From the NCBI RefSeq assembly GCF_030913655.1, contig NZ_CP133189.1, positions 186,001-250,000 on the forward strand: a DNA stretch of 64,000 nt, written 5' to 3'. A program made the translations under genes and the position numbers. The stretch's first letter is position 1. Each line of letters starts with the position of its first letter. The DNA comes from Clostridium sp. MB40-C1. GTDB taxonomy: Bacteria > Bacillota > Clostridia > Clostridiales > Clostridiaceae. The notes under the pieces were generated by a model. It was not told the DNA's origin. It saw only the letters and a list, made by a program, of their open reading frames with translations, and made no database searches. Of the stretch, positions 24,473 through 34,606 are shown piece after piece.

Positions 24473-25315
24473 CTAATATATCCATGATATGCCAAAACTC
24501 TTTTCACCAGTATGTACACTTATTACAGGAGAGAGTTCTTCAATGTCTATTATATGTTCAGGATAAACTTCCAATACCTTTTCTTTTAATTTTAAGGCAT
24601 AATCATAACCATTTGCATGTGCTATAATGATTTTGGAATTTGAAGATAGTTTTGCATTTGTAATCAGTTCAATTAAATTATTATATATTTTATTCATAGT
24701 TCTTACTTTATTTTTTACTAATATTTCACCTTTTTCAAAAGATAAAATTGGTTTTATGTTCATTAAACTTCCGAAAGATGAGGCGTATAGGGATATCCTT
24801 CCAGTGCGGTGTAAGTGTTTTAAATCATCTACTACTAAATATATTTTTGAATTTGATCTTATATATTCAAGATTTTTAATGATATTTTCAATAGAACTTC
24901 CCATTTTTATTAATTCTAAAGCTTTAATTGCCATTTGTTTTTGAATAGTGGATGTAAAAGTGGAATCAAACACAATTATTCTATCTTTTGAAAGTTCATT
25001 TTTAACTAACATTCCTGTTTGAAATGTACCACTTAATTTAGAGCTAATTGTAATATATATAATGTAATCATATTGTTGTAATAGTTCTTCCAAAAGTTTA
25101 AAAACATCTCCAACAGGTGGTTGAGAAGTAGTTGGTAGATGTAAGGCTTCATTCATTTTAAAACAAAATTCACTTGGAGTTATATCTAATCCATCTCTAA
25201 AAGACTTTCCATCAATTATTAGATGTAGTGGAAGAGAATATAAATTGTTATTACTTTCAAATAGTTCAGTATTAATTACAGCAGTACTATCAACAACGAC
25301 AGCTATTTTATCCAT
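24473..25315 (-). CDS. DegV family fatty-acid-binding protein
   Basis: 280 aa, a single DegV domain. The N-terminal KIAVVVDSTA, the TTSQPPVGDVFKLLEELL segment with the conserved T-S-Q-P, ISSKLSGTFQTG and DDLKHLHRTGRIS are family signatures. DegV/FakB proteins bind a fatty acid and present it to FakA kinase for phosphorylation. No fakA lies nearby. AGGTGA precedes the ATG. Transcribed from a promoter that overlaps a palindrome beside the divergent tetR gene, with a structured leader of about 180 nt. Confidence 0.87.
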   Translation of the reverse strand: MDKIAVVVDSTAVINTELFESNNNLYSLPLHLIIDGKSFRDGLDITPSEFCFKMNEALHLPTTSQPPVGDVFKLLEELLQQYDYIIYITISSKLSGTFQTGMLVKNELSKDRIIVFDSTFTSTIQKQMAIKALELIKMGSSIENIIKNLEYIRSNSKIYLVVDDLKHLHRTGRISLYASSFGSLMNIKPILSFEKGEILVKNKVRTMNKIYNNLIELITNAKLSSNSKIIIAHANGYDYALKLKEKVLEVYPEHIIDIEELSPVISVHTGEKSFGISWIY

Positions 25316-25498
25316 CTAGTTCACCTCGTAAAATGTAATTTGGCCGATGTCTAACCATTCTAATATTCCCACTTTTTTAGTGGGAATAAAGAATGGTACG
25401 ACTCTGAATAACGGTTTCTAACTTTTATATGGAGCAAAACTCCACTTAAAACCAATAACCATGTTTATATTATAAATGATACACTTGTAACATTTATA
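25316..25498 (-). promoter_or_regulatory. Structured leader of degV with two hairpins
   Basis: On the minus strand the leader first forms GGTTT...TGGAG-TTTTG-CTCCA...AAACC. A second strong stem, CCATTCT..ATTCCCACT / AGTGGGAAT..AGAATGG (25355-25396), is followed directly by GGTTAGACATCGG (25344-25356). The same stem-then-GGKTAGAC pattern occurs before pilB and before the vWA gene. I do not recognise a known riboswitch. Confidence 0.45.
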
Positions 25499-25503
25499 TG
25501 TTT

Positions 25504-25533
25504 ATCATATAATACTGTAAAGTATGAAGTCAA
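25504..25533 (-). promoter_or_regulatory. degV promoter with a TetR-type operator in its spacer
   Basis: On the minus strand -35 TTGACT (25528-25533) and -10 TATGAT (25504-25509) are 18 bp apart. The spacer contains the palindrome ATACT-GTAA-AGTAT (25512-25525). A repressor bound there would block degV, and the adjacent divergent gene encodes a TetR-family protein. Confidence 0.5.
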
Positions 25534-25574
25534 TAAAATAAAATAAATGATACAAATAAGGAGAAAAGTTACAG

Positions 25575-26156
25575 ATGATTCAAAGTGAAAAAAAAGTTAA
25601 TCCTATAACTTTGAGGTCGAAAAATTGGATTGCAAAATCATTGATTGAATTAATGGATAAAAAACCTTATAGTAAGATTACTTTAAAAGAAATTTCAGAG
25701 AATGCAGATTTAACAAGACAGACACTTTATAGAAATTTTCCTACAAAAGAAGCTATATTAGAATATTATGTAGATGGATTTTACAATGATTTTATAAAGA
25801 TAATTTCCGCTAAAAGTAATATAACGTTATATGATTTACTTATTACATATTTTCAGTATTGGTACAAAAACAGAGAATTTGTAAAAAAACTGATAGATAA
25901 TAATGTATATTTAACATTACTTGATTTACATTTAAAATATATAAATTCTATGGCAACAAATAAAAAATTTCAAAAATTAACTTTTATATCTAATAATAAT
26001 TATTATAATAATTTTTCAGCTGGAGGATTATGGTTTGCATTAAAAAGGTGGATTGAGGATGATACAGAAAAAACTCCAGAAGAAATGACAAATATAATTT
26101 TGAATTTTTACCATACCAAAGCTTTAAATTTAAGAAATATAAAGAGTGAAATTTAA
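25575..26156 (+). CDS. TetR/AcrR family transcriptional regulator
   Basis: 193 aa. The N-terminal TetR HTH covers about residues 14-60, with ITLKEISENADLTRQTLYRNFPTKEAILEYY. The C-terminal helical ligand domain has no recognised effector. It is divergent from degV, and a palindrome between the two suggests that it controls degV and itself. It may therefore sense a lipid-like compound, an inference from context only. AAGGAG lies 11 nt before the ATG. A separate gene follows after about 110 bp. Confidence 0.85.
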   Translation: MIQSEKKVNPITLRSKNWIAKSLIELMDKKPYSKITLKEISENADLTRQTLYRNFPTKEAILEYYVDGFYNDFIKIISAKSNITLYDLLITYFQYWYKNREFVKKLIDNNVYLTLLDLHLKYINSMATNKKFQKLTFISNNNYYNNFSAGGLWFALKRWIEDDTEKTPEEMTNIILNFYHTKALNLRNIKSEI

Positions 26157-26268
26157 AATTTATGAAATAAATTTAAGGTTATAATTATCGTCGGTGATGA
26201 TATTTATGTATAAGGCTAGGTATTAAAGCAAAACCTAACTTTATCAAAATATGAAAGATGGTGATTTT

Positions 26269-28326
26269 ATGCACGAAAATGATATAGCTAATAAAAGAAC
26301 TAATAAACTTATAAACGAAAAATCTCCGTATTTACTTCAACATGCTCATAATCCAGTAGATTGGTATCCTTGGTGTGAAGAAGCATTTGAAAAAGCAAGA
26401 TCTGAAAATAAGCCTATATTTTTAAGTATAGGTTATTCTACATGTCATTGGTGCCACGTTATGGAAAGAGAGTCTTTTGAAGATGAGGAAATAGCAAGTA
26501 TACTAAATAATAATTTTATTGCTATAAAAGTAGATAGAGAAGAAAGACCAGATGTAGATAGTGTTTATATGAATGTGTGCCAGGCACTAACTGGTTCTGG
26601 AGGATGGCCTCTTACTATATTTATGACTGGAGATAAAAAACCGTTTTTTGCTGGAACTTACTTTCCTAAAGAAAGTAACTATGGAATTAATGGGTTTAAG
26701 GATATACTAAACCATATAATTAAAATTTGGAAAAATAATATAGATGAGATTTATAAGCATAGCGAAGAAATAATAAGTCACATAAAAAGTATGAGTGTAA
26801 ATAGTCCTGAAATTGTAGATAGAAGAAGTGTAGATAGGGCATTTAAAGAATTAAGTTATAGCTATGAATCATATTATGGAGGTTTTAGTGAAAGGCCTAA
26901 ATTTCCTTCACCATCTAATTTATTTTTCCTTTTAAGGTACTATAAACTTGCAGATTCACAAAATGCATTAAATATGGTTACTAAAACTTTAGATTCCATG
27001 TATAAGGGTGGAATTTTTGATCATATTGGATATGGATTTTCAAGATATTCCACAGATAATAAATGGCTTGTCCCTCATTTTGAAAAAATGCTTTATGATA
27101 ATGCACTTTTAGCTATTGCTTATACAGAGGCATATTTAGTTACAGGCAGAAAATTGTATAAGGAAGTTACAGAAAAAATATTTGCATACATACTTAGAGA
27201 TATGATGCATAATGAAGGTGGATTTTATAGTGCAGAGGATGCTGATTCAGAGGGAGAAGAGGGAAAGTTTTATGTATGGAGTTATGATGAAATATCAGAT
27301 ATATTAGGAAATGAGGATAGCGAATTATTCTGCAAATATTATGGGGCAACTAAAAGGGGAAACTTTGAAGGAAATAATATTCCTAATTTAATTGAAACTG
27401 ATATAGAGAATTTATATGAAAATAAAGAAATAAAAGACAGGTTAAAAGAAATAACTGAAAAACTTTTTGTGGTAAGAGAAAAAAGAGTGCATCCTCATAA
27501 GGATGATAAAGTTTTGACTTCATGGAATGGACTTATGATAGCAGCACTTTCTTATTGTGGAAGAGTACTTGAAAATAATGATTATATAGAAAATGCTAAA
27601 AAATCAGTACAGTTTATTTATGATAAACTATTTAATAGTGACGGGAGGCTTATGGCTAGATATAGAAAAGGAGAAGTTAAACATCTAGCATATGTAGACG
27701 ACTATGCTTTTTTATGTTGGGGGATTATTGAATTATATGAGGCTACGTTTGATATAGAATATCTGAAAAAAGCTATAGAACTAACTAAAGATATGAAAAA
27801 ATATTTTTGGGATGAAGAAGAAGGTGGATTTTTCTTATACGGAAAAGATGGAGAAGAACTTATATGGAGACCTAAAGAAGTTTATGATGGAGCAATTCCA
27901 TCAGGAAACTCTGTGGCAACCTTAAATATTCTAAGACTGGCGAAATTAACTAGAGATATGGAATTAGAAAAGATGGCAAGTAGGATATTTACGGCCTTTG
28001 GAGGAAAGGTTCAAAATATGCCAGCTGCTTATGCTCATTTTATGATTTCTGTAATGTATGGAGGTGCTGGAGGAAAAGAAATAATAATTTGTGCCTCTAA
28101 AGAAGATTCTGAAGTTGAAAATTTAATAAAAGAAAGAAATTCTCAGTTTGTGCCTTTTTCAACATTAGTTTTAAATAATGAAGAAAAAGATTTATTAGAG
28201 ATAATGCCTTATCTTAAAGATAATAAAAAGCTAGATGGAAAAGCAACACTATATGTTTGTGAGAATTTTGCATGTAGAGAGCCAATTATATTAAACTCAA
28301 GTCTAAATTTAGAAAAAATAATTTAA
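26269..28326 (+). CDS. DUF255 thioredoxin-domain protein (YyaL/SSP411 family)
   Basis: 685 aa. The start is taken at 26269 because GGTGA lies 4 nt before it; the ATG six codons earlier has no RBS. The N-terminal domain of about 160 residues is thioredoxin-like with the family CxxC in [14 protein letters not shown] (about 60) and the conserved NPVDWYPW and [10 protein letters not shown] segments. The rest is an (alpha/alpha)6 barrel resembling N-acylglucosamine epimerases and glycosidases ([42 protein letters not shown]). The cellular role of this conserved family is not established. It may be cotranscribed with the small membrane protein 50 bp downstream. Confidence 0.9.
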   Translation: MHENDIANKRTNKLINEKSPYLLQHAHNPVDWYPWCEEAFEKARSENKPIFLSIGYSTCHWCHVMERESFEDEEIASILNNNFIAIKVDREERPDVDSVYMNVCQALTGSGGWPLTIFMTGDKKPFFAGTYFPKESNYGINGFKDILNHIIKIWKNNIDEIYKHSEEIISHIKSMSVNSPEIVDRRSVDRAFKELSYSYESYYGGFSERPKFPSPSNLFFLLRYYKLADSQNALNMVTKTLDSMYKGGIFDHIGYGFSRYSTDNKWLVPHFEKMLYDNALLAIAYTEAYLVTGRKLYKEVTEKIFAYILRDMMHNEGGFYSAEDADSEGEEGKFYVWSYDEISDILGNEDSELFCKYYGATKRGNFEGNNIPNLIETDIENLYENKEIKDRLKEITEKLFVVREKRVHPHKDDKVLTSWNGLMIAALSYCGRVLENNDYIENAKKSVQFIYDKLFNSDGRLMARYRKGEVKHLAYVDDYAFLCWGIIELYEATFDIEYLKKAIELTKDMKKYFWDEEEGGFFLYGKDGEELIWRPKEVYDGAIPSGNSVATLNILRLAKLTRDMELEKMASRIFTAFGGKVQNMPAAYAHFMISVMYGGAGGKEIIICASKEDSEVENLIKERNSQFVPFSTLVLNNEEKDLLEIMPYLKDNKKLDGKATLYVCENFACREPIILNSSLNLEKII

Positions 28327-28376
28327 TATAATCTAACTATCATAAATTACAAAAGTAGCGGAAGGAGAAAATTATT

Positions 28377-28859
28377 ATGGATAGATATTTAGATTATGAG
28401 TATATAGATGAAAATGAAAGAGCTAAAAATAAATCCTTAATAAAAAAGATAAAAAATATCTTTCCTAAAAGTACTAGTAGAGTACAGAATCATACAAATA
28501 CAAAGATAAATGATGATATATATAAAGAGACATTATTGAATGTTGGAAGGTATATGAATAAAAGTAATGAGGATATTTCTGTTAGAATAGAAGAATTAGA
28601 GAAGGAATGGGATGTAGAGAGAATTTTAGAAACAAATGCAGCTAGTGTAATTCTTAGTGGCATTGTTTTAGGCTCTACTGTAAACAAAAAATGGTATGTT
28701 CTATCGGGAGTTGCAGCCGCATTTTTACTTCAACATGCTCTTCAGGGATGGTGTCCTCCTGTTCCTATAATAAGAAAAATGAGAGTTAGAACGCCTTCAG
28801 AGATTCATGAAGAGATCTCTTGTTTAAAATATCTACGAGGAGATTTTGAACATTTTTAA
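28377..28859 (+). CDS. DUF2892 (YgaP-like) membrane protein
   Basis: 160 aa. A soluble, charged first half (about 1-80) precedes a DUF2892-type two-helix membrane domain: ERILETNAASVILSGIVLG, then a second helix ending in LQGWCPPVPIIRKMRVRT. That region resembles the membrane part of YgaP, where it follows a rhodanese domain. Here no rhodanese active site is present. Function unknown. GGAGA lies 9 nt before the ATG; it closely follows the DUF255 gene. Confidence 0.75.
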   Translation: MDRYLDYEYIDENERAKNKSLIKKIKNIFPKSTSRVQNHTNTKINDDIYKETLLNVGRYMNKSNEDISVRIEELEKEWDVERILETNAASVILSGIVLGSTVNKKWYVLSGVAAAFLLQHALQGWCPPVPIIRKMRVRTPSEIHEEISCLKYLRGDFEHF

Positions 28860-28927
28860 AAAATAGAATTTTATTAAAATAAGAAATTGTTTATCTTAAA
28901 ATAAGTATGATAAATGCTTTATTAGTG

Positions 28928-28957
28928 TTGACAAAAGGAAAATATAAAATATATAAT
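28928..28957 (+). promoter_or_regulatory. Promoter of the argS T-box leader
   Basis: -35 TTGACA (28928-28933) and -10 TATAAT (28952-28957) with an 18-bp spacer, about 30 bp before the T-box Stem I. Confidence 0.75.
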
Positions 28958-28989
28958 TAGATGAATATGATTTAAATTATATATTCTAT

Positions 28990-29222
28990 GAAGAGGAGAG
29001 TATCTTTTTAAAAGTTTTAAAGCGAGCAGAGGAAAGTGTAAGCTCTGTAAAATTTTATTAGGAGAAAAGAACCTTGGAGAAGCTACTAAGTTGAATTTGC
29101 TTTATGCATATACAATGAGGTTAGCCGTTAACTGCGTTAAAGTTTTAAGTGGACTTATTTTAAGTCAACAAGAGTGGTACCGCGGATTTTCCGTCTCTGT
29201 TATTTCAGAGACGGTTTTTTGT
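28990..29222 (+). ncRNA. T-box leader of argS
   Basis: Stem I begins with a GAGAGTA S-turn motif (about 28995). The diagnostic T-box AGAGTGGTACCGCGG is at about 29169. The terminator CCGTCTCTG...CAGAGACGG with a T run ends at about 29222. Uncharged tRNA pairs with the T-box and specifier codon and prevents termination. An AGA codon (Arg) in AAAAGAACC on the 3' side of Stem I is a plausible specifier and fits the downstream arginyl-tRNA synthetase gene. The 188 bp from here to argS shows nothing further. Confidence 0.9.
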
Positions 29223-29410
29223 TTGTAATTTTACATATATAATATATTAGAAAATTTTACAATTAAAAATTCTAGATGTAGAATGCAAGTTTTAAAATTA
29301 TATATTTCTCGGTTAATAAAGTTATTAGTTGCTTGATTAAAATTTCCCAATTAGAATATAATTTAAATTAACATATAAGGTAATAAAATTACTAAAGGGA
29401 GGAATTAACT

Positions 29411-31102
29411 TTGGATTACAAAAAAATTATTGCAGAAAGATTAAAAGAACATATAGAGTTAGAATTAGAAGCTATAGAAAAACTTATAGAAAATCCACCT
29501 AAACCAGACATGGGTGATTATGCATTTCCATGTTTTCAGTTAGCTAAAACTTTTAGAAAAGCTCCAAACATGATTGCAGAAGAACTAGTAACAAAATTAA
29601 ATAAAGAAGGTTTTGAAAAAATTCAAACTGCAGGACCATACGTAAATTTCTTTATGGATAAAGGTGCTTTTGCTCAAAATACTATAGAAGAAATATTAAA
29701 TGAAAAAGATAAATATGGTTCTTCAGAAGTAGGAAAAGGGAAGAATGTAACTATAGATTTTTCATCACCTAATATAGCAAAGCCTTTCCACGTAGGACAC
29801 CTATTTAGTACATCTATAGGTAATTCATTATACAAAATGTTGAGTTTTGAAGGATATAATTGTATAGGAATAAACCACCTTGGAGATTGGGGAACACAAT
29901 TTGGTAAATTAATATCTGCTTATAAGAGATGGGTAGATGAAGAAGCTCTTGAAAAAGAACCAATAAAAGAACTTTTAAGAATATATGTTAAATTCCATGA
30001 TGAAGCTGAAAAAGATCCTTCTTTAGAAGATGAGGGAAGAATGTACTTTAAAAAATTAGAAGATGGATGTCAAGAAGAAGTAGAACTTTGGAAGAGATTT
30101 AAGGATTTAAGCTTAAAAGAATTTGAAAAAGTTTATGATGTTTTAGGAGTTAAGTTTGACTCTTATGCTGGAGAAAGCTTCTATAATGACAAGATGGATG
30201 CTGTAATTGAAGAAATTAAAAGTAAAAATTTACTTGTAGAAAGTAATGGTGCACAAGTTGTAATGATGGAAGAAGAAAATATGCCTCCATGCATAATTAA
30301 GAAGGCAGATGGAGCAACTATTTATGCAACTCGTGATTTAGCAGCAGCTTTTTATAGAAAAAATAATTATGACTTCTATAAGAGTATATATGTAGTTGGT
30401 TCAGATCAATCACTTCACTTTAAGCAAGTTTTTAAAGTTATAGAAAAAATGGGATATGATTGGGCTAATGATTGTAAACATGTTGCATTTGGACTTGTAA
30501 GATTTGCAGATAGAAAATTATCAACAAGGAAAGGTCAAGTTATTTTCCTTGAGGAGTTATTAAATGAAGCAGTATCTAAAACTAGAGAAGTAATAGAAGA
30601 AAAAAATCCTCAGCTTGCAAATAAAGAAGAAGTTGCTCAAAAAGTAGGTATAGGAGCAGTTATATTTACTTATTTAAAAAATAGAAGAGAAAAAGACATA
30701 GTATTTAAATGGGATGAAATGTTAAACTTTGAAGGGGAAACAGGTCCATATGTTCAATATACTTATGCAAGAGGTAAGAGTATATTAAGACGTGCAGGAC
30801 AATCAACTGGAGAAGCTGATTTTAGCAAACTATCTTCTACTGAAGAATTTGAACTTATAAAGGTTCTTGGAAACTTTAATGAAGCAATTTTAGATGGTAT
30901 AGATAAGCTAGAACCTTCAATAGTTACAAGATATGTAATAGAGGTAGCTAAAGCATTTAATAAGTTCTACAATGCCCACAATATAATTGCTACAGAAGAA
31001 CAATCAGTTAAAAATGCAAGATTAAAAATGGTAGAAGCAACTTGCCAAGTAATTAAAAACGCTCTATCCCTATTGTCAATAGAAGTAGTAGAAAAAATGT
31101 AA
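29411..31102 (+). CDS. argS: Arginyl-tRNA synthetase
   Basis: 563 aa, class Ia synthetase that charges tRNA-Arg. An N-terminal additional domain (about 1-110) precedes the catalytic domain, with the HIGH-like HVGHL in [15 protein letters not shown] (about 125-135) and [12 protein letters not shown]. The KMSKS equivalent is the shortened RKLSTRKG (about 370), and a DALR anticodon-binding domain forms the C-terminus. The start is TTG with GGGAGGAA 6-7 nt upstream. Regulated by the T-box leader above. Confidence 0.95.
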   Translation: MDYKKIIAERLKEHIELELEAIEKLIENPPKPDMGDYAFPCFQLAKTFRKAPNMIAEELVTKLNKEGFEKIQTAGPYVNFFMDKGAFAQNTIEEILNEKDKYGSSEVGKGKNVTIDFSSPNIAKPFHVGHLFSTSIGNSLYKMLSFEGYNCIGINHLGDWGTQFGKLISAYKRWVDEEALEKEPIKELLRIYVKFHDEAEKDPSLEDEGRMYFKKLEDGCQEEVELWKRFKDLSLKEFEKVYDVLGVKFDSYAGESFYNDKMDAVIEEIKSKNLLVESNGAQVVMMEEENMPPCIIKKADGATIYATRDLAAAFYRKNNYDFYKSIYVVGSDQSLHFKQVFKVIEKMGYDWANDCKHVAFGLVRFADRKLSTRKGQVIFLEELLNEAVSKTREVIEEKNPQLANKEEVAQKVGIGAVIFTYLKNRREKDIVFKWDEMLNFEGETGPYVQYTYARGKSILRRAGQSTGEADFSKLSSTEEFELIKVLGNFNEAILDGIDKLEPSIVTRYVIEVAKAFNKFYNAHNIIATEEQSVKNARLKMVEATCQVIKNALSLLSIEVVEKM

Positions 31103-31104
31103 AC

Positions 31105-31266
31105 CCTAAACCTACTGCCCTCCGTAAAGGAGGGCGACTTACACTCATGAGTAAAGAATAGCCAACGGCGACGGCACTTGCTCAGCCTAAACCTACTGCC
31201 CTCCGTAAAGGAGGGCGACTTACACTCATGAGTAAAGAATAGCCAACGGCGACGGCACTCGCTTAG
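31105..31266. repeat. Two tandem copies of a GC-rich 81-bp repeat
   Basis: Units at about 31105-31185 and 31186-31266 are almost identical, and a third partial unit (CTAAACCTACT) follows. Each has a hairpin GCCCTCC-GTAAA-GGAGGGC, a palindrome ACTCATGAGT and a GCCAACGGCGACGGC block. The GC content is much higher than the surroundings. It begins immediately after the argS stop and its hairpins may act as terminators. Confidence 0.8.
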
Positions 31267-31352
31267 CTAAACCTACTATCTTCCAAAGATCTCTTATACT
31301 AAAGAAAAATATAAAAGTATAGTTTTCTGATATAATTAAAAAATTAAATTAA

Positions 31353-31388
31353 AAACGCTAGTGAAAAGTTGCATTTTTACTAGCGTTT
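31353..31388 (+). terminator. Terminator downstream of argS
   Basis: AAACGCTAGTGAAAA pairs with TTTTTACTAGCGTTT around a short loop, followed by a T-rich tract. Confidence 0.65.
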
Positions 31389-31484
31389 ATGTTTTTTATT
31401 TTACTACTAAGTTTTAATAGAAGGAATTTATCAGCTTTTTAAAATTGACGCAATTTTAGTAGTTAAAACATATAATTTAAATAT

Positions 31485-31515
31485 AATAAACCCACATGTT
31501 AAATGTGGGTTTATT
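31485..31515 (+). terminator. Second terminator before the RNase H-like gene
   Basis: AATAAACCCACAT and ATGTGGGTTTATT form a perfect 13-bp stem with a 5-nt loop. About 96 bp of AT-rich sequence separate it from the previous terminator. Confidence 0.65.
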
Positions 31516-31616
31516 AGCGACTTATAAATCATTAAATTTGTTAATCTAATGATTTTGTATTAAAATATATTTTAGATAATAATTTTTATAAGTGTAATTT
31601 TGTTTTGGAGGTAAAG

Positions 31617-32414
31617 ATGTTATCAAAACAGCATTTAATAGACGTAGAAGTTCCTAAAAAAATATTTAAATATTATACATTAGATAAAATACTCTTTTTT
31701 GATATAGAAACAACAGGATTTGATAAAATAAAGAATAATGTTATTTTAATTTCTTGTGGTCATTTTATTGAAAAAAATAAGTTTATGATAAAACAATATT
31801 TTGGAGAAAATTTAAGGGAAGAGAAAAAAATATTATATTATTTTGGAAAAGAATTAGCTGATTATAAGATTTGGTGTTCTTACAATGGAATTGCTTTTGA
31901 TGAGCCTTTTATTAAAAGAAGAATGGAGATAAATAATATTCATTTTGCATTGCCATCTAAGCATATAGATTTATATAGAATAATAAGACCTTATTATAAA
32001 CAATTAGGCATGGAAAGGTGTAACTTAAAAGGTGTAGAAAAGTTTCTAGGTATTGGAAGAGCGGATACTATTGATGGAGGAATAAGTGTAGAACTTTATA
32101 ATGAATTCCTTCAAAGTGAAGACTATAATCTTACAGAAACCATAATGTTACATAATTATGAAGATGTATTAAATTTACCTAAAATTTTTAAAGTTGTTTA
32201 TAACATAGATCATAATGAAGAATTAAAAAGAGAAGATTGCATAACTGATAAACAGCTAAAATACTTAAAGAATTTGTTAAGAAAGAATAAGATAAACATG
32301 GAAGGCGATTTAGATAGAATATCTAAGAAAGCAGCTTCTAGGATTATATATTCTATACTTAAAGGAGAAATAAATGAATCAAAGTTTCAACATATAATTA
32401 AAAATAGCTATTAA
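31617..32414 (+). CDS. RNase H-like (YprB-type) putative exonuclease
   Basis: 265 aa from ATG 31617, with GGAGGT 4 nt upstream; four more codons are open but lie across the RBS. A DEDD/RNase H-like fold is indicated by FFDIETTGFD (the D-x-E metal motif, about 28-37), CSYNGIAFDEPFIKRR, NLKGVEKFLGI and HNYEDVLNL with the late Asp. It resembles the nuclease domain of Bacillus YprB (PF13482). Target unknown. A second, more divergent member of the same fold lies at 34985, on the other side of the feo operon. Confidence 0.8.
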   Translation: MLSKQHLIDVEVPKKIFKYYTLDKILFFDIETTGFDKIKNNVILISCGHFIEKNKFMIKQYFGENLREEKKILYYFGKELADYKIWCSYNGIAFDEPFIKRRMEINNIHFALPSKHIDLYRIIRPYYKQLGMERCNLKGVEKFLGIGRADTIDGGISVELYNEFLQSEDYNLTETIMLHNYEDVLNLPKIFKVVYNIDHNEELKREDCITDKQLKYLKNLLRKNKINMEGDLDRISKKAASRIIYSILKGEINESKFQHIIKNSY

Positions 32415-32422
32415 CTAAAAAA

Positions 32423-32460
32423 TAAAAAGTATTAAGAAGGTAATTTCTTAATACTTTTTA
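32423..32460 (+). terminator. Terminator of the RNase H-like gene
   Basis: TAAAAAGTATTAAGAA pairs with TTCTTAATACTTTTTA around a 6-nt loop, followed by TTTTTG. Confidence 0.7.
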
Positions 32461-32547
32461 TTTTTGTTAGCAATTTACATTAAAATTAAAAATATAATCA
32501 AATAAACTGTGGTTTAAATGTTATAAATAATATTGATTGTTACTTAA

Positions 32548-32595
32548 TGAAATTGCACGTAGCTATGCAGTTTGTAAATTATGCAAGTTTCTCAC
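32548..32595 (-). repeat. Partial copy of the palindromic element family
   Basis: Read on the minus strand: TTGCATAATT, TGCATA and TGCAATTT in the same order as the partial copy at 21086 and the left end of copy A. Its end overlaps the stop of the small feo protein. Confidence 0.45.
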
Positions 32596-32756
32596 TTATT
32601 ATTTTTCTGATTTCCTTTATTTTTATTATTCATAGGACAATCAGAAGAACAACTTCCACAATTACATTTTCCTTGTGCACTATTTTTTAAGTTTTTTATT
32701 ATTATGAACAAAGCTACTATTGCAAGTAGACTAGCAATAATAAATTCTTTTACCAA
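32592..32756 (-). CDS. FeoB-associated Cys-rich membrane protein
   Basis: 54 aa small protein. One N-terminal membrane helix (about 4-20) is followed by a basic linker, then CNCGSCSSDCP and an Asn/Lys-rich tail. The four clustered Cys and the position directly after feoB identify the FeoB-associated Cys-rich family, which may handle Fe2+ or assist FeoB; the mechanism is not established. The start is TTG (32754-32756), with AGAGGTGA 5 nt upstream. Third gene of the feo operon, 80 bp after feoB. Confidence 0.85.
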   Translation of the reverse strand: MVKEFIIASLLAIVALFIIIKNLKNSAQGKCNCGSCSSDCPMNNKNKGNQKNNK

Positions 32757-32836
32757 TAAAATCACCTCTGATTTAAGTAATACAGTTCTTATAATATAAA
32801 ATAATTATAGAAATGTATTAGAGAATTTTAATAAAA

Positions 32837-34603
32837 TTAACCTATTAGTAGTGTACCCAAGTTGTATACAAGAAAAGAAACAATCCATGCAAGAAGTATC
32901 TGATATATCAATGAGAAAATCATAAGTTTATTTCCATATTCTTTTTTCATTACTATAACAGTCGATATGCAAGGAGTATATAAAAGTACAAAGACTAAAA
33001 AGCTAAAAGCTGATAATGGTGTAAAATATTGTGGAAGTACAGCTGATAAGTTTCCACCGAATATAACTCCTAAAGTTCCTACTATAACTTCTTTTGCCAT
33101 AAGCCCAGTAAGAAGGGCTACAGATGGTTTCCAGGAACCAAAACCTAAAGGCTTAAATGCAGGAGCAAGGAATTTCCCTATATATGCAAGAAAGCTGTTG
33201 TTTATGTCTGTCATTCCTGAAAAATTAAATTTAGTTAAGAACCATGTAACTATAGATATAGCAAAGATTATAGTTCCGGCTTTTTTTAAGAATCCTTTAC
33301 CTTTATCCCAAGTATGGAGTAATAGGTTTTTAGGTTCAGGTAGTTTATATTGAGGAAGCTCAATAATAAAAGGCTCTTCCTCATTTTTAAAGATGGTATT
33401 TTTAAAAAGTAGACCCATAATAAATGCTATTAATATTCCAATTAAATAAAGTGAAAATACCACTAAAGATCTATTTTCTTGAAAGAATATAGATGCAAAT
33501 AAAGCATAAACAGGAAGCCTAGCATTACAAGACATTAGTGGAACGAGTAAAGCTGTAAGCTTTCTGTCTTTTTCACTTTCTAAAGTTCTAGCAGACATTA
33601 TTCCAGGAACAGAACAACCAAAGCCTACTATTAATGGTATAAAAGCTTTACCCGAAAGACCCATTTTTCTCATAAGTTTGTCCATGATAAATGCGGCTCT
33701 TGCCATGTATCCACTATCTTCAAGAAAAGAAATTCCTAAAAATAGAGTAAGGATAACTGGTAAGAAAACAATAACTGAGCCAACACCACCTATTATTCCC
33801 TCAATTACCATGGACTGAAACCAGGCGCTACTCCCGGACATTAAACTTTCTACGTAAGGTATAAAATTGCTGTTTAGTATATAATCTAAGAAATCTGCTA
33901 AGGGTTGTCCTACCCAACTAAAAGTAAATTGGAAAATTAAAAATAATATTCCTAAAAATATAGGATAAGCAGTAAATTTATTCAAAAGTATTCTATCTAT
34001 TTTTTCAGTAATACTTATTTCCTTTTGTTCACTGTAAAGTACACATTTGTTTAATATGTTTTCAATGTATGAATAAGTTTCTTTTTCATCTTTAAAATTT
34101 AAATCTAAATTAATAAAGTCATTAGAAAAAGTTTCTTGTAAAATTACAGTTTTTATCTCGTCAAGTCCTTTTCCTTTTGAAGCTATAATAGGAATAACTG
34201 TAACTCCTAGTTCTTTTGAAAGTTTATGAAAATCAATTTTCATGCCTTTAACTTCTGCTACATCAATCATATTTAATACAAGAATTATTGGTTTTTTAAA
34301 TTGTTTAAGTTGTGTTGTTAGATATAAATTTCTATCTAAGTTTGAGGCATCTACAATATTTATTATTACATCTGTTTCATCTTGTAATAAAAAATCTTTT
34401 GCTACCTTTTCTTCATTGGAGAAAGTATCCATGGCATATATCCCAGGAAGGTCAACAATTTTAATTTTTTCTGGTGTATAGCCTTCTTTTTTTTCAACAG
34501 TAACTCCAGCCCAGTTTCCAACATATTGATTTGAGCCTGTAAGATAATTAAACAGAGTAGTCTTTCCTACATTGGGGTTTCCCACCAGTGCTGCTGTTAA
34601 CAT
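32837..34603 (-). CDS. feoB: FeoB, ferrous iron transporter
   Basis: 588 aa. The N-terminal G domain has GNPNVGKTT (8-16), the G2 Thr region, DLPG (about 50) and NMID (about 110), then a short helical domain. The membrane part has the Gate motifs FVLLYTPCISTVIVMKKEYG and CSVPGIMSARTLESEKDRK. It imports Fe2+ using nucleotide hydrolysis. It is shorter than many FeoB (650-770 aa), mainly because loops and the C-terminal end are compact; the core motifs are intact. Starts 3 bp after feoA; the operon is probably Fur-controlled. Confidence 0.94.
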   Translation of the reverse strand: MLTAALVGNPNVGKTTLFNYLTGSNQYVGNWAGVTVEKKEGYTPEKIKIVDLPGIYAMDTFSNEEKVAKDFLLQDETDVIINIVDASNLDRNLYLTTQLKQFKKPIILVLNMIDVAEVKGMKIDFHKLSKELGVTVIPIIASKGKGLDEIKTVILQETFSNDFINLDLNFKDEKETYSYIENILNKCVLYSEQKEISITEKIDRILLNKFTAYPIFLGILFLIFQFTFSWVGQPLADFLDYILNSNFIPYVESLMSGSSAWFQSMVIEGIIGGVGSVIVFLPVILTLFLGISFLEDSGYMARAAFIMDKLMRKMGLSGKAFIPLIVGFGCSVPGIMSARTLESEKDRKLTALLVPLMSCNARLPVYALFASIFFQENRSLVVFSLYLIGILIAFIMGLLFKNTIFKNEEEPFIIELPQYKLPEPKNLLLHTWDKGKGFLKKAGTIIFAISIVTWFLTKFNFSGMTDINNSFLAYIGKFLAPAFKPLGFGSWKPSVALLTGLMAKEVIVGTLGVIFGGNLSAVLPQYFTPLSAFSFLVFVLLYTPCISTVIVMKKEYGNKLMIFSLIYQILLAWIVSFLVYNLGTLLIG

Positions 34604-34606
34604 ACA

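Noticed and set aside
31105-31266. CRISPR array after argS
   Set aside because: Only two adjacent 81-bp identical units with no repeat-spacer alternation, and no cas genes in the window.
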